DNA from: Halosimplex litoreum
GTDB taxonomy: Archaea > Halobacteriota > Halobacteria > Halobacteriales > Haloarculaceae
Reading direction: 5' to 3'
Length of the DNA stretch: 64,000 nt
Assembly (NCBI RefSeq): GCF_016065055.1
Contig: NZ_CP065856.1
Span: forward strand, 3,409,836 to 3,473,835
A program made the position numbers and the translations under genes. The notes beneath the pieces were generated by a model. The model had not been told where the DNA came from and did no database searches. It saw only the letters and a program-made list of their open reading frames with translations. The stretch's first letter is position 1; every line of letters starts with the position of its first letter. Below are positions 9,303 to 17,598 of the stretch, piece by piece.

Positions 9303-9935
9303 TCAGCCCGCGTGGCGTTTGGCCGTCGTGTAGGCTTCTCGGACGCGTTTGAACTCGTCCTCGTCGCCGCCCTGGTCGGGATGGGTCTCCTTGACCTTTC
9401 GTCGGTAGGCGGCTTTGACCTCGTCGAGGCTGGCCGTCGTCGCGAGGCCGAGTTCGTCGAACGCGGCCGTTGCGGGGTCGCGGGTCTCGGCCGGCTCGGC
9501 CGGACCGAAGTCGACGTCGGGCACTTCGAAGGGCAGACGGTCGCCCAGGTGGACCCCGGGCATCTCGTGCTCGACGAGTATGGGGACGGTCGGCGAGCGG
9601 TCGATGCGGTAGTACGCCTGTGCGTCGAACGTGATCGCTACGTCGCGCTCGGGGAGGTAGAAAGCGACCGACTGTCCCTCGACGAGGTGCTCTTCGGCGT
9701 AGGCCTCCCCGATGGCGTCGAGGTAGTCACGCAATTCGACCCGGCGGCGCCGCTCGCCGCCCTCGCGACCGTGGGGATGTCGCCGCGTCGGAAACAGCCG
9801 GTCGGCGGCGACGAACAGGCAGGCGGCGAGGACGCTGCTGGCGAGGCCGAGGCCGAGCCCGACGAGCAACCAGCGGGGCAGCCCGAACAGCGCGTCGAGT
9901 ACCACGCGCGACCGTTGGCGTCGCTCGACTATCAA
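9303..9935 (-). CDS. Membrane-anchored J-domain protein
   Basis: A 210-residue protein with one N-terminal membrane segment (about residues 20-45, WLLVGLGLGLASSVLAACLF) and a C-terminal J domain (about 150-210) with the HPD tripeptide in KETHPDQGGDEDEFKRVREAY. The J domain would stimulate DnaK ATPase at the membrane. Between them lies a soluble region of about 100 residues that I do not recognise. It is not a DnaJ: the Gly/Phe linker and zinc-binding Cys repeats are absent. It converges on dnaK. Confidence 0.85.
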   Translation of the reverse strand: MIVERRQRSRVVLDALFGLPRWLLVGLGLGLASSVLAACLFVAADRLFPTRRHPHGREGGERRRRVELRDYLDAIGEAYAEEHLVEGQSVAFYLPERDVAITFDAQAYYRIDRSPTVPILVEHEMPGVHLGDRLPFEVPDVDFGPAEPAETRDPATAAFDELGLATTASLDEVKAAYRRKVKETHPDQGGDEDEFKRVREAYTTAKRHAG

Positions 9936-10037
9936 AGTCTCGCCAGCGGATCGTCGGTCGGGTCCCGGGCGGGAGGCGAACGAGGGAGGGGCGACCGTCG
10001 AGTGACTCGTCGCGGTCTGGCGCGAGAACCGCCGCGA

Positions 10038-10793
10038 TCAGCCGATGTAGCGCAGGTCCTCGTCGGAGGGCGTCGGCGTCCCCTGGTCCATCTCCTGGAT
10101 CTTGCGGACGACCTCTTCCATCTCGTCGGCCCGCTCTTCTAGGGAGGCGTAGTCGACCTCGAAGTCGACGACTCCCTGGAGCACTTCGAGGACCGCCTGT
10201 GCGCTCTTGGGGTCGACGAGGTAGCCGCTGGTCTCGCCCATCAGACAGGCCGCTTCGAAGCCACGGCGCTCTCCGAGACCGAGCAGCAGGCCGCTGACAC
10301 CGACGATACCGCCGGCCGGCTCGTCTTCGCGGAACTCGACGCCCACGTCTTCGAGGTCGTCGACGACCTCGTCGGTGGTCGCGGCGCCCAACACGGAGTA
10401 CTCCTCGATGAGTTCACCGGTCGGGACGCCGCCCAACGCGAAGGCGCGGGAGACGCCGTGGTCGTCGGCGACGTCGAGGAAGGTCTCGGTCAGGCCGTAG
10501 TGGCCGCGGTTGTCCTGGGCCTGGTGGTCGCCGGTGAGTACGAGCATGTCTCGGCCGTCCTCGGGGCGGACGGCGTGGAACTCCGCGCCCGCCAGCTCCG
10601 TGCGGCCGTCGTCGACGCTGACCTGTGGCGGGAAGTGCGTCGAGTGGACGCGCTCGACGGGCTCGCTCTCGATCTCTTCGAGGAGGTGTTCGGCGGCGAG
10701 TTTGCCGACGTGGCCCACGCCGGGCAGTCCCTCGACCAGTACGGGGTCGTCGAGATCCACGTCCCCCAGCGCTTCGCGTTCGAATTCGTCCAT
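10038..10793 (-). CDS. PAC2 family protein (proteasome assembly chaperone-like)
   Basis: A 251-residue PAC2-domain protein related to eukaryotic proteasome assembly chaperone 2 and archaeal PbaA/PbaB. Conserved stretches include DPVLVEGLPGVGHVGKLAAE at the start, LVLTGDHQAQDNRGHY, and ALGGVPTGEL. A helical C-terminal segment (LEERADEMEEVVRKIQEMDQ) may act in complex assembly. It is the last gene of the eL44-eS27-aIF2alpha-Nop10 operon, starting 5 bp after the Nop10 stop, a linkage common in archaea that ties it to translation and proteostasis. Confidence 0.9.
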   Translation of the reverse strand: MDEFEREALGDVDLDDPVLVEGLPGVGHVGKLAAEHLLEEIESEPVERVHSTHFPPQVSVDDGRTELAGAEFHAVRPEDGRDMLVLTGDHQAQDNRGHYGLTETFLDVADDHGVSRAFALGGVPTGELIEEYSVLGAATTDEVVDDLEDVGVEFREDEPAGGIVGVSGLLLGLGERRGFEAACLMGETSGYLVDPKSAQAVLEVLQGVVDFEVDYASLEERADEMEEVVRKIQEMDQGTPTPSDEDLRYIG

Positions 10794-10798
10794 GCGCC

Positions 10799-10981
10799 CT
10801 AGTCGCGGCGCCGCTGCTTAAGTGCGCGTCGATACTCCCCGTAGCTGTCTTCGGGCGAGAACGGTGCCGGCGCGGAGTTGACCGCCTCGGCGCCACAGTC
10901 GGGACAGGTGTCCGAGAGCGTGTACCGCGGCCGATCGTGGGCCGACCGCCACGCCGAACAGACGAGAATGTCGGATTTCAT
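10799..10981 (-). CDS. nop10: Nop10, H/ACA ribonucleoprotein subunit
   Basis: A 60-residue protein of the H/ACA snoRNP that guides pseudouridylation with Cbf5, Gar1 and L7Ae. The N-terminal zinc-ribbon half retains CPDCG (about residues 26-30), but the first Cys pair is reduced to a single Cys (LVCSAWR). The C-terminal helix contains the typical FSPEDSYGEYRRALKQRRRD. It sits between aIF2alpha (43-bp gap) and the PAC2 gene (5-bp gap). Confidence 0.95.
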   Translation of the reverse strand: MKSDILVCSAWRSAHDRPRYTLSDTCPDCGAEAVNSAPAPFSPEDSYGEYRRALKQRRRD

Positions 10982-11024
10982 GGGTGGACTGAGTCGGGAC
11001 TGCCGACGCGGTGGCGCCCGCAGG

Positions 11025-11825
11025 CTACTCCGCTTCGACCTCGCGGTCGCGGTGGTAGCGCCCGGCGCCGCCGTGGTCGCCGACGACGTCGACGGCGCGG
11101 TCGGCGCTCTCTTCGAGGTGAGACTCGGCGGTCTTGTAGTCGGGCGCCCGTACCTGGATGCGGTACTCCGGCGAACCGACGTACGTGACGTCGAGCTCCA
11201 CTTCCTCGGGGATCTCGCCGTTGCCCTCGGCGGCCTGCAGCGCCTCCTTGAGCACGTCGACGCCGTCGCCGCTGGGACACTCCAGCGTGACGTAGCCGGT
11301 GACGTTGACGTACGGCACCGAGACGTTCTCGCGGGCGGTCTCGACGATGGCCTCGACTTCCTCGTCGTCCAGATCCGTCTCGTCGAGTGCCTCCTCGCCG
11401 TGGATGGCGGCCTCCTCGAAGCCCTCGTACATCGAACCGAAGGCGGCCAGCAGCTCGTTTGCGATCGCGGCGTAGGTCTCGTCGTCGATGTCCTCGCCGA
11501 ACGCCAGCAGCATCCAGTTGTCGGCCTTCTGCTCGTTTTTCCACTCCTGAATCTTGTCCTTGCGCTGGTGGTCGTTGACGTCCTTGATCGAGAGATCGAT
11601 CTGCTGGGACCCCTGATCGACGTCGAGCACCTTCGCGACGACCGTCTGTCCCTCCGAGACGTGGTCGCGGACGTTCTTGATCCAGCCGGAGGCGACCTCG
11701 CTGATGTGACAGAGACCGCGCTTGTCCTCGTACTCCTGGAGGTCGACGAAGACGCCGAAGTCCTCGATCTCGTCGACGCGTCCGACCACGAGCTCACCGG
11801 GGTCGGGCCAACCGCTGTATTTCAT
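11025..11825 (-). CDS. Translation initiation factor aIF2 subunit alpha
   Basis: The alpha subunit of the heterotrimeric factor that brings initiator tRNA to the ribosome. It has 266 residues: an N-terminal S1 domain (residues 1-85, [20 protein letters not shown] and [20 protein letters not shown]), a helical domain, and a C-terminal alpha/beta domain with [20 protein letters not shown]. The start codon overlaps the eS27 stop by one base (TAATG), so the two are translationally coupled. Confidence 0.97.
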   Translation of the reverse strand: MKYSGWPDPGELVVGRVDEIEDFGVFVDLQEYEDKRGLCHISEVASGWIKNVRDHVSEGQTVVAKVLDVDQGSQQIDLSIKDVNDHQRKDKIQEWKNEQKADNWMLLAFGEDIDDETYAAIANELLAAFGSMYEGFEEAAIHGEEALDETDLDDEEVEAIVETARENVSVPYVNVTGYVTLECPSGDGVDVLKEALQAAEGNGEIPEEVELDVTYVGSPEYRIQVRAPDYKTAESHLEESADRAVDVVGDHGGAGRYHRDREVEAE

Positions 11826-11998
11826 TATCGTGCCTCGACGGTCTCGAGGACCTCTCCCTCGATGGTCGCTTTGCCGCCGGTCGGTCGGGCGAGCGTGTGC
11901 CCGCAGACCTCGCAGGCGACCTCGCTCGCGGCCTTGCCGAAGACGATCTGTTCGTTCTCACAGTCCGGGCACGCGACGCTGAAGAAGTTTCCTGCCAT
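11825..11998 (-). CDS. rps27e: Ribosomal protein eS27
   Basis: A 57-residue zinc-ribbon protein of the small subunit. Two CxxC pairs bind zinc: CPDC and CEVC, in the frame [18 protein letters not shown] and [18 protein letters not shown]. The ATG at 11998 follows the eL44 stop by 2 bp, and the stop overlaps the aIF2alpha start. Length and motifs match the archaeal family. Confidence 0.97.
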   Translation of the reverse strand: MAGNFFSVACPDCENEQIVFGKAASEVACEVCGHTLARPTGGKATIEGEVLETVEAR

Positions 11999-12000
11999 CG

Positions 12001-12285
12001 TTAGTCCTGAAGGTCCAGTTTGCCGGCGCGCCATCCCTCGCGGAGGTGGGCCTTGCCGCAGTCGGAACAGCGGTACTTGAGATCGGTCTTCTGGGTCGGT
12101 TTCCCACCGGAGGGAACCTTCGAGAACTTGCCCGCGTTCCCGTAGCCCGAGCGCGTGCGCTCGGCCTGGCGCCCGTTGACCTTCGTCATCCCCGAGGTGC
12201 GACCGCTCCGAACGCGCTCGACCTCGTGTTCGTTGTGCTCGTCGCAGTGCGGACAGTACGTGTTAAATCGGCGTGGCATCTCCAT
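12001..12285 (-). CDS. rpl44e: Ribosomal protein eL44
   Basis: A 94-residue zinc-binding large-subunit protein. It carries [13 protein letters not shown] near the start and [19 protein letters not shown] at the end, giving the four zinc Cys residues. I chose the ATG at 12285 ([10 protein letters not shown]) because haloarchaeal homologues begin MxMPRRF; an ATG two codons later is possible. It is the first gene of the operon. Confidence 0.96.
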   Translation of the reverse strand: MEMPRRFNTYCPHCDEHNEHEVERVRSGRTSGMTKVNGRQAERTRSGYGNAGKFSKVPSGGKPTQKTDLKYRCSDCGKAHLREGWRAGKLDLQD

Positions 12286-12320
12286 AGATATCGACCTTGC
12301 GGACGGCTTGGACATCCCCG

Positions 12321-12330
12321 CTTAAAACCC
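12321..12330 (-). promoter_or_regulatory. Probable promoter of the eL44 operon
   Basis: On the minus strand the box GGGTTTTAAG lies 36-45 nt upstream of the eL44 start at 12285. It is the only A/T-rich element close to the operon start and fits an archaeal TATA box with a short leader. Confidence 0.5.
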
Positions 12331-12424
12331 GTTTGGTTCGCACCGAGCGATCGCCCGAGATCGCCGGCTCGCGCCCCCTCTCGTGTGAGATCGATGCGCA
12401 CGATGCGGGGCGTCTCGCCGTCGA

Positions 12425-13210
12425 TCACAGCGTGGTCGTCACCTGTTCGCCGCTGACGACCTCCGGGACGATCACTTCGTCGGCACCCGCGCGCCGGGCG
12501 ACCGACTCGTACATCTCGTCGCCGACGCGGGCGACGATTCGCGCGTCGGGCGCGAGTTCGTCCGTCGTGATCGCGACCTGAATGTTGACGTTCGCGTCGT
12601 CGACGGCACCCACGACGGCGTCGGCTCGTTCGGCGCCGGCCTCGACGAGCAGTTCCTCGCGCCGGGCGTCGCCCTGCACGGCGAGGAGGCCGTCGTCGAG
12701 CGCGCGCTCGTACTGGCCGTCACCGGTCTCGACCACGACGACCGGTCGGTCCCGGTCGCGAAGCTGTCGTGCGATCGTCTTGCCGAAGGTGCCGTACCCG
12801 CAGACGACGACGTGATGCTCCGTGTTCTCGATGGTGCGTTCGACCTGCATCCCTCTGAGTTCCCTGCCGATCTGTCCGCCGAAGGTCGCCGAGACGACCG
12901 TCTCGCCGATCCACAGCCCCGCGAGGATCAGCCCCGACTCGACGACGAGTGCGAACGCCCGCAGCGACCGCGCCGGCGCGTCGTGGGACGCGACGAATAT
13001 CTCGATGCTCGTCGGGTCGAGCAGCCAGAACAGCGCCTCGACGGCGCCGACACCCGCGAGAGCGCCGAACCCGACCACGCCCGCGACCACCAGCGCCGCG
13101 AACGCGGCGACCGGGCGGCCGACGCGGCGCGTCAGGGGGCGACTCAACAGCGCTCGGACGTACTCGCCTGCCACGGTTCCCTGGCTCTCGGCGGCGCTGA
13201 TAAGTCTCAC
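12425..13210 (-). CDS. Two-TM protein with TrkA-N (RCK) domain, ion-channel-like
   Basis: The 261-residue protein has two membrane segments (about residues 33-65 and 85-110) and then an NAD-binding RCK/TrkA-N domain beginning VVVCGYGTFGKTIARQLRDR with the GxGxxG fold. The layout is that of a prokaryotic K+ channel, but between the helices I see WLLDPTSIEIF instead of a T-x-G-[YF]-G selectivity filter. It may be a degenerate channel or a membrane-bound redox or ligand sensor. The RCK-C domain is absent. Confidence 0.75.
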   Translation of the reverse strand: MRLISAAESQGTVAGEYVRALLSRPLTRRVGRPVAAFAALVVAGVVGFGALAGVGAVEALFWLLDPTSIEIFVASHDAPARSLRAFALVVESGLILAGLWIGETVVSATFGGQIGRELRGMQVERTIENTEHHVVVCGYGTFGKTIARQLRDRDRPVVVVETGDGQYERALDDGLLAVQGDARREELLVEAGAERADAVVGAVDDANVNIQVAITTDELAPDARIVARVGDEMYESVARRAGADEVIVPEVVSGEQVTTTL

Positions 13211-13379
13211 CTGTTAAGACATAATGTCCCCTTGGACGATTCCCGGGACCTTCGACGCCGGACGGCGGTCCGTGGTCGGTCGCCATCGGGCGAGCCCTGG
13301 CCGCGGATCGCCCGCGCTCGGGCCGCTGGGGCGGCACTCGTTCGAAGTCACTAAGTACGCCTCCGTCGAATCGTCGGGC

Positions 13380-13637
13380 ATGAAGAAGCTCATCGTCCAC
13401 GGTGACCCCGGATTCCGGAAGGACGCCGTCATCTCTGTCGACGGCGAGGAGCTGGTCGTCTTCGGCGTCGCGCGCCAGGGCGACTGGCACGGCCCCGACC
13501 GCCCCCAGCTGTGGTGTACCGTGGGCAGCGAAGACGAGCGCGACACCTATCAGCGCCGCGAGTACATCCCCAACTTCCTCGACACCGAGGCGGTCGACGC
13601 CGAAGCGGTCGAAGTCGTCGAGAAACCCAGCGCCTGA
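13380..13637 (+). CDS. Small conserved haloarchaeal protein (HAH_0734-like)
   Basis: An 85-residue soluble protein starting MKKLIVHGDPGFRKDAVI. The compact beta-rich sequence includes DWHGPDRPQLWCTVG and YQRREYIPNFLD, and it ends in an acidic tail. I recognise it as a family confined to haloarchaea, referred to by the HAH_0734 name, with no known function. It converges with the RecA-like ATPase gene. Confidence 0.75.
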   Translation: MKKLIVHGDPGFRKDAVISVDGEELVVFGVARQGDWHGPDRPQLWCTVGSEDERDTYQRREYIPNFLDTEAVDAEAVEVVEKPSA

Positions 13638-13655
13638 GCTACCCGTTTTCCGAGG

Positions 13656-15107
13656 TCAGACGAGGTCGACGTACGGCGGCGTCTCGTCGTAGGCCACCAC
13701 CGTGCTCGTCCCCGGCGAGCCGGTCGGTGACTTGCGGAGGGTGAGCCACTCGATACCGTCGTCGCCCCGTTCGATCCGGATCGTCTGGCGGCTCGTGTCG
13801 ACGAGGAACTCGACGAGCGACGTGTCCTGGACGGCCGGATTGATGGTGTAGACGACGATATCGTCCTCGTCGGTGTGGTGGGCCGCGGCGTGGTAGCGCA
13901 CGTCCCTGACGCGCTGGCGCGACACTTGTTCGAGCAGTGGTTCGGTGTCGACGAAGGCGAACAGCGGTCGGTCACCGCTGCGCTCGTAGCAGCACTCGCT
14001 CAATCGGCGCCAGTCGCGCTCCTCCTCGTCGTAGGTGAGGACGTTGCGGTGGTCGTCCCCGTTGCTCTCGGCGAGTTCGAGGACGAACAGCCGGTCGTCG
14101 TCGAGCAGCCCCTCGACGGTCCAGTCGGTGTCGCTCCAGTAGCGGTCGAGCCGGGAGAGCGATACCTCCGCGGGGAGGGCGACGGCCGCGGCCATCCCCG
14201 CCTCGATAGCGCTCGCGAGCATCCGCGCGTTGATCGCGTAGTAGCCGGTGGTGCCGTCGTGCGACAGGAGGGTGAACCCGCCGCGGACGAGCCCACCGCC
14301 AAGTAACCCGTCGAGCGCGTCGATCCCGGTCGAGAGGTGGTCGTGGCCGAGGAGTTCGCTCGGTGGCGTGCGCTGGGTCGGCTGGACGGTCGCGCCGTCG
14401 GCGCCGAGGACGAGTTTGTGTCTGCGAGTGTCGTGGTCGCGCCCGCGGAGCTTTCCGACACGCAGGAACGTGTGGCGCTGGTTCGCGCGCTCGACCGACG
14501 ACAGCTCGATCACCCCGTGCGTCGCGTACCGCAACAGGTCGCTGGCGACGCCGTCACCGGTCCCGCCGTCCTCGGCAGTCAACAGCGACGTGGCGTCGAA
14601 AGTGTCGGAAAACAGACGAATCAGGTCGTACGTCGAGCGCCAGAACGAGACCTCGTCGGCGGCGATCGGTCGCAACCCCGAGAGGCTGTCGAGCAGGATG
14701 CGGTCTTTCGGGCCGTACTCCGAGAGGTAGTGGACGACGTTCTCCCGAGTAAAGGGGAGGTCGAACCACTCGGCGACCGCGCGGTCGCCGCCCTCCAGCG
14801 TGCGGACGACCAGGTCGTCGTCCCGTTCCATCGTGTCTCCGGGCTCGCAGTGGACGGTGATGACGGTCAGGCCCTCGTGGCCCAGGTCGAACGGGTACGG
14901 CTCGAAGGTGTCTTCGAGTTCATCGACGGTCTGTTCGGTACTGACGAACAGACAGTCCTCGCCCGCGTCGAGTCCGGCCTCGAGGAACTGCATGCCCAGC
15001 GTCGTCTTGCCGGTCCCTGGCGGTCCGGAGACCAGTAGGCTTCGCTTGTCCGGCACGCCGCCACCGAGCAGTTCGTCCAGCCGTTCGCACCCGGTCGAGA
15101 GGCCCAT
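13656..15107 (-). CDS. RAD55/KaiC-like protein with two RecA-type domains
   Basis: The 483 residues form two tandem RecA-like modules. The first begins GCERLDELLGGGVPDKRSLL and has a good Walker A (GPPGTGKTTLG, about residue 30) and Walker B-like RILLDSLSGLRP. The second begins STGIDALDGLLGGGLVRGGF, but its P-loop position reads LLSHDGTTGYYAI, lacking the GK[ST] core, so it probably does not hydrolyse ATP. Haloarchaeal genomes carry many such GvpD/KaiC-like regulators of unknown role. It is divergent from tyrS. Confidence 0.8.
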   Translation of the reverse strand: MGLSTGCERLDELLGGGVPDKRSLLVSGPPGTGKTTLGMQFLEAGLDAGEDCLFVSTEQTVDELEDTFEPYPFDLGHEGLTVITVHCEPGDTMERDDDLVVRTLEGGDRAVAEWFDLPFTRENVVHYLSEYGPKDRILLDSLSGLRPIAADEVSFWRSTYDLIRLFSDTFDATSLLTAEDGGTGDGVASDLLRYATHGVIELSSVERANQRHTFLRVGKLRGRDHDTRRHKLVLGADGATVQPTQRTPPSELLGHDHLSTGIDALDGLLGGGLVRGGFTLLSHDGTTGYYAINARMLASAIEAGMAAAVALPAEVSLSRLDRYWSDTDWTVEGLLDDDRLFVLELAESNGDDHRNVLTYDEEERDWRRLSECCYERSGDRPLFAFVDTEPLLEQVSRQRVRDVRYHAAAHHTDEDDIVVYTINPAVQDTSLVEFLVDTSRQTIRIERGDDGIEWLTLRKSPTGSPGTSTVVAYDETPPYVDLV

Positions 15108-15260
15108 CGTTTCTCAATGGGGTTCGTTCGGTAAATCAATTTGGCAGACTACTGTGGTATCTCGGCTGTTCGCGGTGTGGTCGTAGTCGCGGTCGCTGCC
15201 GACCGTCGGCGGGGACGAACGAGCCGCGGCGGTGAGGGCGGCTCCCACCCGAAAGAAACG

Positions 15261-15270
15261 CTTTACTGTC
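15261..15270 (+). promoter_or_regulatory. Probable tyrS promoter box
   Basis: The box CTTTACTGTC lies 21-30 nt before the tyrS ATG at 15291, preceded by a purine-rich GAAAGAAACG that could serve as BRE. This spacing implies a leaderless transcript. Confidence 0.5.
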
Positions 15271-15290
15271 GGCCGGGGCGACGACTCGGT

Positions 15291-16325
15291 ATGGACACGG
15301 CCGAGCGATTCGAACTCGCGACCCGCAACACGGCGGAGGTCGTCGAGGAATCGGAGCTGGAGGAGCTGTTCGACGACGGGGAGCCGTCGGTGTACATCGG
15401 CTACGCCCCGACCGGCGAGATGCACATCGGCCACTTCACGACGATGCGCAAGCTCGCCGACTTCCTCGGCGCCGGGATGGACGTGACCGTCCTGATCGCC
15501 GACCTCCACGCCCACCTCGACGACAACAAGAGCCCTTTCGACCTGCTGGAGGCCCGCTCGGCCTACTACGAGGCGACCATCGAGGCGATGATCGACGCCG
15601 CCGGCGCCGACGCCGACCAGATATCGTTCGCCCGCGGCAGCGACTTCGAACTCGGCGAGGACTACACGCTCGAACTCCTGCGGATGGCCGCCGAGACGAC
15701 CATCTCCCGCGCTCAACGGGCCGGCAGCGAAGTCGTCCGCGAGTCCGACTCACCCAAACTGGGCGGGCTGCTCTACCCGCTCATGCAGACCCTCGACGTG
15801 GACGCGCTGGACGCCGACGTGGCCTACGGCGGCATCGACCAGCGGGGCATCTACATGCTCTCGCGAGAGATCCTCCCCGACCACGGCGGCGACGCGCCCG
15901 TCTGCATGTTCGCCCCCCTGCTGTCGGGCCTCTCGGGCGGGAAGATGTCGGCCTCCGACGAGTCCTCGAAGGTCAACCTCAACGACTCCCACGACGAGGT
16001 CGTCGAGAAGATCGAACAGGCGTACTGTCCCGCCGGCGAGCGCGAGGACAACGGCGTCCTGGAGTACATGGAGTACCTCGTCTTCCCTATCCTCGACGAG
16101 CGCGACGAGGAGTTCGTCGTCGAGCGCCCCGAGGAGTACGGCGGCGACCTGACCTACGAGGACTACGGCTCGCTGGAGGCGGACTTCCTCTCGGGCGAAC
16201 TCCATCCGGCCGATCTCAAGCCCTCGGCGGGTGCGGCCATCTCCGAGGTCGTCGCCCCCATCCGCGAGCGACTGAACGACCGGCCCGAACTGCTCGCCGA
16301 GGCCTACCCCGAGAAGTACGACTGA
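15291..16325 (+). CDS. tyrS: Tyrosyl-tRNA synthetase
   Basis: A class I aminoacyl-tRNA synthetase of 344 residues, the short archaeal/eukaryotic TyrRS type. The HIGH motif is in YAPTGEMHIGHFTTM (about residues 42-56), and KMSAS is at 218-222 in LSGGKMSASDESS. Tyr-binding GGIDQRGIYML precedes it. There is no C-terminal S4-like domain, as expected for archaea. The methyltransferase gene starts 3 bp after the stop, so the two are cotranscribed. Confidence 0.97.
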   Translation: MDTAERFELATRNTAEVVEESELEELFDDGEPSVYIGYAPTGEMHIGHFTTMRKLADFLGAGMDVTVLIADLHAHLDDNKSPFDLLEARSAYYEATIEAMIDAAGADADQISFARGSDFELGEDYTLELLRMAAETTISRAQRAGSEVVRESDSPKLGGLLYPLMQTLDVDALDADVAYGGIDQRGIYMLSREILPDHGGDAPVCMFAPLLSGLSGGKMSASDESSKVNLNDSHDEVVEKIEQAYCPAGEREDNGVLEYMEYLVFPILDERDEEFVVERPEEYGGDLTYEDYGSLEADFLSGELHPADLKPSAGAAISEVVAPIRERLNDRPELLAEAYPEKYD

Positions 16326-16328
16326 GCA

Positions 16329-16988
16329 GTGACCGACGACGAATCGCCGGGAGACGGACCGTCTACGGGGTCGGTCCGCGCCACCTACGACCGCATCGCC
16401 GCCCACTTCTCGAAGACCCGCGAGTACGCCTGGCCCGAGATCGAGACCTTTCTCGACGACCGGTCCGGTGCGGTCGGGCTGGACGTGGGTTGCGGTAACG
16501 GCCGGCATACGGAGTTGCTCGCCGAGCGGTGTGAGCGAGCGTTGGGCGTGGATCTGAGCCGGGAGATGCTCGCGACGGCGCGTGAGCGGTCGGCCGAACG
16601 CGGCTTCGACTACGGACTGGCACAGGCTGATGCGAGTTCGCTGCCGGTTCGGAACGATCGCGTGGACATCGCCGTGTTCGTCGCGACGCTGCCCCATCTG
16701 CCGACGCGAGAATCGCGCGTCGTGGCGCTCGACGAACTGGCGCGAGTGCTGTCCCGCGAGGGGCGTGCGCTCGTCAGCGCCTGGTCGACCGAACACGACC
16801 GCTTCGACGCCGACGAGGGGTTCGATACTTCGGTGGAGTGGACGCTGCCCGGTGGGGAGGGCGTCGAGCGGTTCTACCACATCTACGACCCCGACGAGTT
16901 TCGGCGCGATATCGAGGCGAGTGGGCTGGAACTGGTCGACTTCGAGGTCTCTAGCGGGAACTGTTACGGTACGGTCCGACCCGAGTGA
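16329..16988 (+). CDS. Class I SAM methyltransferase, Trm9/ALKBH8-like
   Basis: A 219-residue SAM-dependent methyltransferase starting at GTG 16329. Motif I is GLDVGCGNGRHTELLAERC (about residues 49-67), followed by LGVDLSREML and DIAVFVATLPHLPTRESRV. The FYHIYDPDEFRRDIEASGLE segment resembles the C-terminal part of Trm9-family tRNA wobble-uridine methyltransferases. Coupling to tyrS supports a tRNA role by context. Trm9 proper needs Trm112 as a partner, which is not in this window. Confidence 0.85.
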   Translation: MTDDESPGDGPSTGSVRATYDRIAAHFSKTREYAWPEIETFLDDRSGAVGLDVGCGNGRHTELLAERCERALGVDLSREMLATARERSAERGFDYGLAQADASSLPVRNDRVDIAVFVATLPHLPTRESRVVALDELARVLSREGRALVSAWSTEHDRFDADEGFDTSVEWTLPGGEGVERFYHIYDPDEFRRDIEASGLELVDFEVSSGNCYGTVRPE

Positions 16989-17184
16989 GTCGCGACGACC
17001 CAGTGTCGGAACCTCCGGCAGGCGCCCGACGGGGTGGCCGACCACGACGCCACGGTCGCCCACCGCCACGATCGGTCCGGGTCGAAAGGAAACACCCTTA
17101 CTTCGGGGTGTAGAACGAACGGATGCGCGACGGTGGTGAGCGAACGCGGTTCGTTCGCGACCCCCGAAGCGAGAGACGCGACGC

Positions 17185-17255
17185 GCGCCGGTGGTCTAGT
17201 GGTAGGACCTGAGCCTTCCAAGCTCATGGCCCGGGTTCAAATCCCGGCCGGCGCA
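17185..17255 (+). tRNA. tRNA-Gly (anticodon UCC)
   Basis: The 71-nt gene folds as a full cloverleaf. The acceptor stem is GCGCCGG/CCGGCGC with discriminator A and no encoded CCA. The D arm contains GGTCTAGTGGTAGGACC. The anticodon stem TGAGC/GCTCA encloses CTTCCAA, giving anticodon TCC. The T arm is CCGGGTTCAAATCCCGG. No intron is present. Its 3' end is copied several times just downstream. Confidence 0.97.
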
Positions 17256-17354
17256 GTGAGCGACCGACGAGAGCGAACGAGCAGGCCAAGGATTTGAACC
17301 CTGGGAGTCACAGCCCGCGCAGGGCCGGAGGCCCGAGCAGGAATGTCTCCATCC

Positions 17355-17376
17355 GGTTCAAATCCCGGCGGGCGCA
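17355..17376 (+). repeat. Copy of the tRNA-Gly 3' end (possible integration scar)
   Basis: The 22 nt beginning GGTTCAAATCCCGGC reproduce the T-arm and acceptor 3' strand of tRNA-Gly (17234-17255) with one mismatch (C to G). Such 3'-end copies commonly mark an attachment site left by an integrated element. No integrase gene is found nearby. Confidence 0.75.
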
Positions 17377-17598
17377 CTTTTTCCTCACTTCGGTCGTGCG
17401 CCGCCCGATGTCCGCGAACGCGGGGCGTTCGCTCACTCCCGGCCGGCGCACTCTTTCCTCACTTCGGTCGTGCGCCGCCCGATGTTCGCGAACGCGGGGC
17501 GTTCGCTCACTCCCGGCCGGCGCACTCTTTCCTCACTTCGGTCGTGCGCCGCCCGATGTTCGCGAACGCGGGGCGTTCGCTCACTCCCGGCCGGCGCA
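17372..17598 (+). repeat. 74-bp tandem repeat array, three units plus a terminal tail
   Basis: The marker GCGCA recurs at 17372, 17446, 17520 and 17594, a period of exactly 74 bp. Each unit contains CCTCACTTCGGTCGTGCG, a hairpin GAACGCGGGGCGTTC, and, at its end, CCCGGCCGGCGCA, the last 13 nt of tRNA-Gly. The units are nearly identical, so the array formed recently. It is not CRISPR: there are no variable spacers. Confidence 0.92.

Noticed and set aside
17280-17376. A second tRNA gene after tRNA-Gly
   Set aside because: T-arm and 3' acceptor strands are recognisable on both strands, but no matching 5' acceptor, D arm or anticodon stem can be found. These are fragments.
17372-17598. CRISPR array
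   Set aside because: The whole 74-bp unit is repeated without variable spacers, and no cas gene is nearby.
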